Shown piece by piece: positions 58,442-64,000 of a stretch of 64,000 nt of DNA. Source of the DNA: Nocardioides rotundus. GTDB taxonomy: Bacteria; Actinomycetota; Actinomycetes; Propionibacteriales; Nocardioidaceae. Where the stretch lies: positions 4,024,570-4,088,569 of the forward strand of contig NZ_CP082922.1 of assembly GCF_019931675.1 (NCBI RefSeq), read 5' to 3'. The notes beneath the pieces were generated by a model that saw only the letters and a program-made list of their open reading frames with translations, had not been told where the DNA came from and searched no databases. The position numbers were made by a program, and so were the translations under genes. Positions within the stretch are counted from its first letter, which is position 1. Each line of letters begins with the position of its first letter.

Positions 58442-59506
58442 TCAGATCGGGCGGTCGGTGCGGTTCCGGGGGTCGAGGACCTCGACGATCCGCTGCAGAT
58501 CCTCCAGCGTCGCGAAGTCCACGGTGATCTTGCCCTTGCTCCGGCCCATGTCCACGCGGACCCGGGTCTCGAGGCGGTCGGAGAGCCGGTCGGCGATCTC
58601 CACCAGCTCGGGGTCGGTCTGCCGGGGCCGGGCGGCGCTGCGCGAGCGCCCGGTGTCGCCGACGGAGACGATCTCCTCCAGTCCGCGGACGCTGATCCCC
58701 TCCGCGACCGCGCGCTGGGCGAGCCGGTCCTGGAGCGCCGGGTCCTCGACCGCGAGCAGCGCGCGGGCGTGACCGGCCGACAGCACGCCAGCGGCGACCC
58801 GCCGCTGCACCGTGGGGGAGAGCTTGAGCAGCCGCAGGGTGTTGGTGATCTGCGGGCGGGAGCGTCCGATCCGGTCGGCCAGCTCCTCGTGGGTGCAGGA
58901 GAAGTCCTCCAGCAGCTGACCGTAGGCCGCCGCCTCCTCCAGGGGGTTCAGCTGGGAGCGGTGCAGGTTCTCCAGCAGCGCGTCGCGCAGCATGTCGGTG
59001 TCGTCGGTCTCGCGCACGATCGCGGGGATCGCCTCGAGGCCGGCCTCCTGGGCCGCGCGCCAGCGGCGCTCGCCCATGACCAGCTCGTAGGCGTCGTCCC
59101 CGGTTCGACGTACGACGACCGGCTGCAGCAGCCCCACCTCGCGGATGGAGTGCACCAGTTCGGCCATCGCCTCCTCGTCGAAGACCTGTCGCGGCTGCCG
59201 CTCGTTGGGGCGGATCTGCTGCGGGGGCAGCTCGGCGAACCGGGCGCCGGTCTCGACGAGGTCGGGCTGCTCGTCCGCGGTCTGTGAGGACGGTGCGGAC
59301 TCCGCGGCTTGTGTGGCGTCCTGGCCCTGCGCGCCCGCCGCGGGCGCGGCCGGGGTGATCGGCGCCGCGGCCGTTGTCTCCTCGGGCGCGGCGGAACCTG
59401 CCTCGGTGTCTGGCCTGTCCGGCTCGGCGAGCGGCTCGCTCGGCGCGGTGGGGATCAACGAGCCCAGGCCGCGTCCCAGGCCTCGACGGGGCGGGGTGGC
59501 GTTCAT
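58442..59506 (-). CDS. parB: Chromosome partitioning protein ParB
   Basis: A 354-residue ParB. The N-terminal [13 protein letters not shown] is the ParA-contacting peptide. An Ala/Pro-rich linker follows, then the CTPase domain with [24 protein letters not shown] and [14 protein letters not shown]. The helix-turn-helix ([19 protein letters not shown]) and a C-terminal dimerisation domain close it. It loads at parS sites, which lie at 60469 and 61272. The ATG overlaps the parA stop. Confidence 0.96.
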   Translation of the reverse strand: MNATPPRRGLGRGLGSLIPTAPSEPLAEPDRPDTEAGSAAPEETTAAAPITPAAPAAGAQGQDATQAAESAPSSQTADEQPDLVETGARFAELPPQQIRPNERQPRQVFDEEAMAELVHSIREVGLLQPVVVRRTGDDAYELVMGERRWRAAQEAGLEAIPAIVRETDDTDMLRDALLENLHRSQLNPLEEAAAYGQLLEDFSCTHEELADRIGRSRPQITNTLRLLKLSPTVQRRVAAGVLSAGHARALLAVEDPALQDRLAQRAVAEGISVRGLEEIVSVGDTGRSRSAARPRQTDPELVEIADRLSDRLETRVRVDMGRSKGKITVDFATLEDLQRIVEVLDPRNRTDRPI

Positions 59507-60486
59507 GCGGAGGTTCCCTTCGTGAGCATCTCCCGGGCGGCTTCGAGGTAGCTGAGCGCGCCGGCCGAGGCGGGGTCGTAGGTCAGCACGGACTGGCCGT
59601 ACGACGGCGCCTCGGAGACCCGCACCGAGCGGGGGATCGCCGTCTTGAGCACCTGGTCGCCGAAGTGGCCGCGCACCTCGTCCGCGACGCCGGCGGCGAG
59701 CCGAGTGCGGGCGTCGTACATGGTCAGCAGGATCGTGGAGACCCGCAGGTCGGGGTTGAGGTGCTGGCGCACCATCTCCACGGTCTCCAACAGCTGGCCC
59801 AGGCCCTCCAGCGCGTAGTACTCCGCCTGGATCGGGATGAGCATCTCCGCGCCGCCGACCAGGGCGTTGAGGGTGAGCAGCCCCAGCGAGGGTGGGCAGT
59901 CGACCAGGACGAAGTCGAGCCGGTCCTCACCGACCTCGTCCCTGCTGCCGACCAGCGGGTGCCCCGCGATCGCCTTGCGCAACCGGCTCTCCCGCGCCAC
60001 GACGCTGACCAGCTCGATCTCGGCGCCGGCCAGGTCGATGGTCGCCGGGACGACCGACAGGTGGGGGACGTCGGGGCTCTCCGTGGCGATCTCGACCAGA
60101 GGCGTGCCGTCCACGAGAGCGTCGTAGGTGGAGGGGATGCCGCGGTGGTGCTCCACGTTGAGCGCGGTCGAGGCGTTCCCCTGGGGGTCCAGATCGACGA
60201 CGAGCACCCGCTGTCCCAGCTGGGCCAGCGCGACGGCGAGGTTCACCGTGGTGGTGGTCTTGCCGACCCCGCCCTTCTGGTTCGCCACGACCATCACCCG
60301 GGTGCGTTCGGGGCGCGTCTCCGGCTCCCGCCGCTGGGCGGCCGCGCGCGCGAGCACCGAGGACTCCACGGCGCGAGCAAGGGGGGTGGTCTCGTCGCCG
60401 AGTCCGGAACGTTGCTCGGCGAGCTCTCCGGCCGTGGGGACCCGGAAGGGACTGCGGCCAGCCTCGTCTGTTTCACGTGAAACCAA
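59503..60486 (-). CDS. parA: Chromosome partitioning ATPase ParA
   Basis: A 327-residue ParA. The deviant Walker A is KGGVGKTT with Lys71 and Lys76, then DLDPQGNAS and [18 protein letters not shown]. The N-terminal ~65 residues form an actinobacterial extension. The start is TTG 60486, directly overlapping a parS site, so the protein begins LVSRET. It drives origin segregation with ParB. Confidence 0.95.
   Translation of the reverse strand: MVSRETDEAGRSPFRVPTAGELAEQRSGLGDETTPLARAVESSVLARAAAQRREPETRPERTRVMVVANQKGGVGKTTTTVNLAVALAQLGQRVLVVDLDPQGNASTALNVEHHRGIPSTYDALVDGTPLVEIATESPDVPHLSVVPATIDLAGAEIELVSVVARESRLRKAIAGHPLVGSRDEVGEDRLDFVLVDCPPSLGLLTLNALVGGAEMLIPIQAEYYALEGLGQLLETVEMVRQHLNPDLRVSTILLTMYDARTRLAAGVADEVRGHFGDQVLKTAIPRSVRVSEAPSYGQSVLTYDPASAGALSYLEAAREMLTKGTSA
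60469..60484. promoter_or_regulatory. parS site
   Basis: TGTTTCACGTGAAACC is a 15 of 16 match to the bacterial parS consensus. It overlaps the first codons of parA. Confidence 0.93.
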
Positions 60487-60528
60487 CGCCCGCTACTCCC
60501 TCTCTCCTGTGGATGACTGGTGGAAAAT

Positions 60529-60537
60529 GTGGATAAA
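60529..60537 (-). promoter_or_regulatory. DnaA box
   Basis: TGTGGATAA is the exact reverse of TTATCCACA. A second weaker site (tgtggatga) lies at 60510-60518. They fall between the parA start and the rsmG stop. Confidence 0.55.
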
Positions 60538-60560
60538 CCGCGGTGACAGCGTGGCCGGGG

Positions 60561-61295
60561 CTACCCGCGGGGCGGGCGGCGCTTGCGGTGGCCAGATCGC
60601 TTCGAGCGACCGGTCGACGACCGTCCGGCCGAACCTACCTGTGCGGGGTCGGCCCACGAAACCCGCACCAGGGTGGCGGGGGAGCTTGCCGGCGACTCCG
60701 TGCCGACCTCGAGTCGCTCGGGCCGGGCCGCGCCCAGATTGTCCAGCACCCCGCTGGCGTCCTCGATCTCCTGACCCACCGAGGAGCCCTTCATCGCCAC
60801 CAGCGCGCCGTGCGGCGCGACGAGCGGCATCGACCACTCCAGCAAGCGGGGCAGGGGAGCCACGGCCCGCGAGGTCACCACGTCGAACCGGCGCTGCCCG
60901 TGCAGCGCCTCCGCCCGGCCCCGGACCACCTCGACGTTGTCCAGACCCAGCTCCTCGACCACCTCGCTGAGGAAGGTGGTGCGCCGCAGCAGGGGCTCGA
61001 CCAGGGTGATCCGAAGGTCGGGACGCACGATCGCGAGCACCAGGCCGGGGAGACCGGCGCCGGACCCGACATCGGCGACGGTGGCGTCCCGGGGCAGCAC
61101 CTCGGCCATGGCGGCCGAGTTGAGCAGATGCCGCTCCCAGAGCCGCTCCACCTCCCGCGGCCCGATCAGCCCGCGCAGGGTGCCGTCGGTGGCCAGGAGC
61201 TCGGCGTACCTCTCTGCCAGGGGCAGTCGGTCAGGCGCAAACACCCCCCGCGCCGCGTCCGGCGTGGGGGGTGTTTCACGTGAAACGTCGCTCAT
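60561..61295 (-). CDS. rsmG: 16S rRNA (guanine527-N7)-methyltransferase RsmG
   Basis: A 244-residue RsmG (GidB). SAM motif VADVGSGAGLPGLVLAIVRP, LVEPLLRRTTFL, and the catalytic SRAVAPLPRLLEW. The C-terminal ~45 residues are an Arg/Ser-rich extension beyond the core. It methylates G527 of 16S rRNA; loss gives low-level streptomycin resistance. The 5' end holds a parS site translated as VSRET. The ATG overlaps the jag stop by one base. Confidence 0.95.
   Translation of the reverse strand: MSDVSRETPPTPDAARGVFAPDRLPLAERYAELLATDGTLRGLIGPREVERLWERHLLNSAAMAEVLPRDATVADVGSGAGLPGLVLAIVRPDLRITLVEPLLRRTTFLSEVVEELGLDNVEVVRGRAEALHGQRRFDVVTSRAVAPLPRLLEWSMPLVAPHGALVAMKGSSVGQEIEDASGVLDNLGAARPERLEVGTESPASSPATLVRVSWADPAQVGSAGRSSTGRSKRSGHRKRRPPRG
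61272..61287. promoter_or_regulatory. Second parS site
   Basis: TGTTTCACGTGAAACG, 15 of 16 to consensus, lies inside the first codons of rsmG. Confidence 0.93.
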
Positions 61296-61873
61296 CAGGC
61301 GGGGAGGATCACCACGAACCGCCGCGGCTCCGCACCCTCGGACTCCGAGGTCAGGCCGGCGGCGGTGACGGCGTCGTGCACCACCTTGCGCTCGAAGGAC
61401 GTCATCGGGGCGAGGGAGACCGGCGACCCGTCGGCACGGACCTCGGCGATCTTCTGCTCGGCCAGCGTGACCAGCTCCTGGCGCTTGCGCTCGCGGTGAC
61501 CGGAGACGTCCAGCATCAACCGGGACCGCTCACCGGTCTCGCGGTAGACAGCCAGACGCGTCAGCTCCTGCAGCGCGTCCAGCACCTCGCCGTTCTCACC
61601 CACCAGCTGGCTCAGCTCGGCGCCCACGATCGACACCATCGCCCGGTCGCCCTCGACGTCCATGTCCAGGTCACCGTCGAGGTCGGCGATGTCGAGCAGC
61701 TCCTCGAGGTAGTCGGCGGCGATGTCGCCCTCCTGCTCCAGCCGCTCCAGCCGCGATCCGCGGCGGCCCTCGCCCGACTCGGCGGCCGCGTCCTGCGCGG
61801 AGTCGTCCGTCTCGGGGGCGTCCACCGGCGCCTGGGCCGGCTCGTTCAGGTCGGTGGTGGTCTCGTCGCTCAC
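61295..61873 (-). CDS. jag: Jag/SpoIIIJ-associated KH-R3H RNA-binding protein
   Basis: A 192-residue protein with an acidic N-terminal part, a KH-like domain (DMDVEGDRAMVSIVGAELSQLVGENGEVLDALQEL) and an R3H domain (SGHRERKRQELVTLAEQKIAE). It binds RNA and affects cell-wall growth in other bacteria. I chose GTG 61873 with AAGGAG 7 nt upstream. Operon with yidC and rsmG. Confidence 0.92.
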   Translation of the reverse strand: MSDETTTDLNEPAQAPVDAPETDDSAQDAAAESGEGRRGSRLERLEQEGDIAADYLEELLDIADLDGDLDMDVEGDRAMVSIVGAELSQLVGENGEVLDALQELTRLAVYRETGERSRLMLDVSGHRERKRQELVTLAEQKIAEVRADGSPVSLAPMTSFERKVVHDAVTAAGLTSESEGAEPRRFVVILPA

Positions 61874-61947
61874 GCGATGCTCCTTGGGGGTTCTGCGGGA
61901 AGGGGGCGCGTCCGTCACAGGGCGCGCGGGTCAGCGAGGCGAGGCGC

Positions 61948-62964
61948 CTACTGAGACTTGTGGGGCTGCTGGGGCGGCTGCTTCTTGCGCTGCGACCGCG
62001 TCTGCCGCTTCGGCTGCTGGCGCTGGGCAGGGCGCGAGCTTCCTCCCTGGTGCATCGGCGGCAGGGCGTCCTCGCCCGCGGTGTCGGCACCAGCGGTCGT
62101 CGTACCCGCCGCGCCAGCGACCGGCTCGCCGCGCTTGGCCGCCTTGGCCTTGTCCCGCTCCTCCTTGGCCTGGGCAGCCGGAGTGCCCGGGGCGGGGTTG
62201 TTGCGGATCACGTAGAACTGCTGGCACATCGTCCACAGGTTCGAGGTGGTCCAGTAGATCATCAGCGCGATCGGGAACGCGATGCCGCCGACGGCGAAGA
62301 CGATCGGCAGGACGTAGAGGAGCAGCTTCTGCTGCTGGGCGTAGGGACCGGTCATCGCGTCCGGCGGCATGTTCTTGCTCATCAGCTGGCGCTGGGTGAG
62401 GAACGTGGTCGCGGTCATCGCGACGACCAGCGTGATCGCCATGACGATCACCCCGGCGTTGCCGTCGGACGTGAACAGCGTGCCGGAGATCGGCACCCCG
62501 AAGATCTCCGCGCTGCCGAACTGCTGGGCAAGCGTCGGGGTCAGGAACGCCCGCCCCTTGCCGTCGGCGGCGTGATCGATCAGCCGGAACAGCGCGAAGA
62601 AGATCGGCATCTGCACCAGGATCGGCAGGCACGAGGCGAACGGGTTGGTCCCCGTCTCCTTGTACAGCGCCATCGTCTCCTGGGTGAGCTTCTCCCGGTC
62701 GTGCGCGTACTTCTTCTGCAGCTCCTTGACCCGCGGCTGGATCAGCTGCATGTTCCGCGAGGACTTGATCTGCTTGACGAACAGCGGGATCAGCGCCGCT
62801 CGGATCACCACGGTCAGGCCGATGATCGAGAGCACCCAGGCAGCACCGCTGGCGTCGCCGAAGATCCGCCCGAACAGCGAGTGGAAGCCCACCATCACAA
62901 ACGACACGACGTAGTAGAGCGGCGTCATGATGAAGCTGCCGATGGAGGTGAAGAAGTCGATCAC
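61948..62964 (-). CDS. yidC: Membrane protein insertase YidC
   Basis: A 338-residue YidC/Oxa1 insertase without the large periplasmic domain. Hydrophobic segments include FIMTPLYYVVSFVMVGFHSLF, WVLSIIGLTVVIRAALIPLFV and IFFALFRLID, with a hydrophilic groove. The ~70-residue C-terminal tail is basic (RQQPKRQTRSQRKKQPPQQ), suiting ribosome contact. The start is GTG 62964, directly after the yidD stop. Confidence 0.95.
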   Translation of the reverse strand: MIDFFTSIGSFIMTPLYYVVSFVMVGFHSLFGRIFGDASGAAWVLSIIGLTVVIRAALIPLFVKQIKSSRNMQLIQPRVKELQKKYAHDREKLTQETMALYKETGTNPFASCLPILVQMPIFFALFRLIDHAADGKGRAFLTPTLAQQFGSAEIFGVPISGTLFTSDGNAGVIVMAITLVVAMTATTFLTQRQLMSKNMPPDAMTGPYAQQQKLLLYVLPIVFAVGGIAFPIALMIYWTTSNLWTMCQQFYVIRNNPAPGTPAAQAKEERDKAKAAKRGEPVAGAAGTTTAGADTAGEDALPPMHQGGSSRPAQRQQPKRQTRSQRKKQPPQQPHKSQ

Positions 62965-63246
62965 TCAGGCTCCTGGTGTGGGTCCCGCCTCGGTGCGGGC
63001 GTTGGGTCGGTGTTCTGGTCGCCCCGCGCGGAGGTGCCCCGGAACCGGATCGTAGCCCCCGGCGGCCCAGGGGTGACACCGCGCCAGGCGGCGGATCGCC
63101 AGCCAGCTGCCGCGGATGCTGCCGTGCACCTGCACGGCCTCCAGCGCATAGGCCGAGCACGAGGGGTGGTAGCGGCAGACCTGGCCGTAGAGCGGGCTGA
63201 TCAGCAGCCGGTAGGCCTTGAGCAGGCCGATGAGCAGGTACTTCAC
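62965..63246 (-). CDS. yidD: YidD family membrane protein insertion efficiency factor
   Basis: A 93-residue YidD with the family core [30 protein letters not shown] and [13 protein letters not shown], plus a short variable tail. It assists YidC. The GTG at 63246 overlaps rnpA by 4 nt. Confidence 0.94.
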   Translation of the reverse strand: MKYLLIGLLKAYRLLISPLYGQVCRYHPSCSAYALEAVQVHGSIRGSWLAIRRLARCHPWAAGGYDPVPGHLRAGRPEHRPNARTEAGPTPGA

Positions 63247-63614
63247 GCCGGCTCCGCCTCCTCGCTGGCCCCCAGCACTCGCCCCAGACAACGATCCAGG
63301 TCGCGGGCCAGTTCCGAGCTCGTCGCCTCCGCGGCCGCGGGCTGGGCGCGGACCACCAGGGTGCTGCCATCGGCGAGCCGGTCGACCCGGGCCCGCATCA
63401 GGTGGCGCAGCCGGCGCTTGACCCGGTTGCGGGTCACCGCCGTACCGACCGCCTTGCTGACCACGAAGCCGACCCGCGCGGGCCGGTCGGACTCACCGTG
63501 CGGCGAGGGCGCGGCCAGGTGCAGCACCAGGGTGCGGCTGCCGGCGCGGGCGCCACGGCGTACGGCGGTGCGGAAGGACGCACCGTCGGTGAGCCGATGG
63601 GCAGCGGGCAGCAC
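63243..63614 (-). CDS. rnpA: Ribonuclease P protein component
   Basis: A 123-residue RnpA with the conserved RNR-type motif [17 protein letters not shown] and an N-terminal [20 protein letters not shown]. It is the protein cofactor of RNase P in 5' tRNA processing. The start is GTG 63614, 16 nt after rpmH. Confidence 0.95.
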   Translation of the reverse strand: MLPAAHRLTDGASFRTAVRRGARAGSRTLVLHLAAPSPHGESDRPARVGFVVSKAVGTAVTRNRVKRRLRHLMRARVDRLADGSTLVVRAQPAAAEATSSELARDLDRCLGRVLGASEEAEPA

Positions 63615-63629
63615 CGCGGGCGACCCGGC

Positions 63630-63767
63630 TCAGACGGCCAGGTTCTTGCGCCCCTTGCGGCGGCGGGAGGACAGGATCGAGCGGCCGGCGCGCGTCCGCA
63701 TCCGCAGGCGGAAGCCGTGCGTCTTGTGGCGGCGGCGGTTGTTCGGCTGGTAGGTGCGCTTGCTCAC
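63630..63767 (-). CDS. rpmH: 50S ribosomal protein L34
   Basis: A 45-residue L34, [20 protein letters not shown] and onward to KGRKNLAV. The GTG start at 63767 has GGAGATG upstream. It is the first gene of the rpmH-rnpA-yidD-yidC operon next to the origin. Confidence 0.97.
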   Translation of the reverse strand: MSKRTYQPNNRRRHKTHGFRLRMRTRAGRSILSSRRRKGRKNLAV

Positions 63768-64000
63768 GAGCATCTCCGTAGGTCTCCCCCGCTCGGATCT
63801 GCGGAGGTTGCGTCTGAGGTGGTCTGCCGCGCCCGCGGTCAGCGGGTGCCACCGGTGGAGGATCGAGCGCCCGCAGGCGCGAGACAGCACCGGTCTGGCC
63901 AGGCAGACTGAGCAACGGTACGCGGAGCGCGGAAGCAGGGTCAAACCGAGGTCGGGGGCTGTGGATGAAGTCTTGTGCCGCTGTCAACCACCTTGTTAGG
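63768..64000. other. Upstream region of rpmH, start of the dnaA intergenic region
   Basis: 233 bp with no credible gene. A DnaA-box-like TGTGGATGA lies at about 63960-63968 and the sequence becomes more AT-rich at the edge. dnaA is expected just beyond the window. Confidence 0.5.

Noticed and set aside
1..64000. tRNA or rRNA genes, insertion sequences, complete prophage
   Set aside because: No cloverleaf or rRNA-like segment and no transposase, integrase or phage structural gene was recognised by eye. A tRNAscan-type search would settle the RNA part.

Overview
The window is a high-GC actinobacterial chromosome segment, most likely from the Nocardioides / Nocardioidaceae group. This is inferred from gene order and codon bias, not from a database search. 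The right end is the classic left flank of the replication origin, read on the minus strand: rpmH, rnpA, yidD, yidC, jag, rsmG, parA, parB with two parS sites. dnaA should lie just beyond position 64000. Moving away from the origin come plsC, an aminotransferase, a GNAT protein, trxA, trxB, an anti-sigma-like gene, sigM, a pseudokinase, murJ, a DUF6049-type membrane protein and the CCA-adding enzyme. Next are ino1, a PadR regulator and a class A PBP, then cell-wall and metabolic genes, and the rpsF-ssb-rpsR-rplI operon.

Two accessory regions interrupt this core. Positions 1-14.5 kb hold a catabolic operon on the minus strand: two SDRs, CoA-transferase A and B, a BKACE beta-keto acid cleavage enzyme, SurE, a biotin-dependent carboxylase in three polypeptides (carboxyltransferase, biotin carboxylase, BCCP), and a four-gene split PEP-synthase/PPDK-like module. 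A crotonase and a LysR regulator face away from it. I read this as a pathway that oxidises an alcohol to a ketone, activates it by phosphorylation, carboxylates it to a beta-keto acid, and cleaves that through BKACE and the CoA-transferase. The carboxyltransferase has an altered metal site. I know of no described system with this combination.

Positions 20.1-27.6 kb hold a less GC-rich, tightly coupled minus-strand operon inserted at the 3' end of a MATE transporter gene and bounded by imperfect 56-bp direct repeats. It encodes GTP cyclohydrolase II, a WD40 propeller and a formylglycine-generating-enzyme-like protein. These match the ToxB/ToxC/ToxD triad of toxoflavin (azapteridine) biosynthesis. 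It adds an MFS exporter, a second beta-propeller, a flavin-reductase-fold protein and a 13-codon open frame with a perfect Shine-Dalgarno sequence followed by a strong hairpin. That frame is a candidate precursor or leader peptide.

Between the two islands, dnaB carries two inteins: a 148-residue mini-intein with class 3 (WCT) features inside the Walker A motif, and a 348-residue class 1 intein with a partial endonuclease. A cluster of DnaA-box-like sequences lies upstream of dnaB. Core intergenic regions hold several repeat families: REP-like ctcgacaagctcgacc elements (one inside an intein), a head-to-head array of 31-bp repeats, and 21-bp and 48-bp repeats. Several core genes start 6-7 nt after a TANNNT box, which suggests leaderless transcripts.
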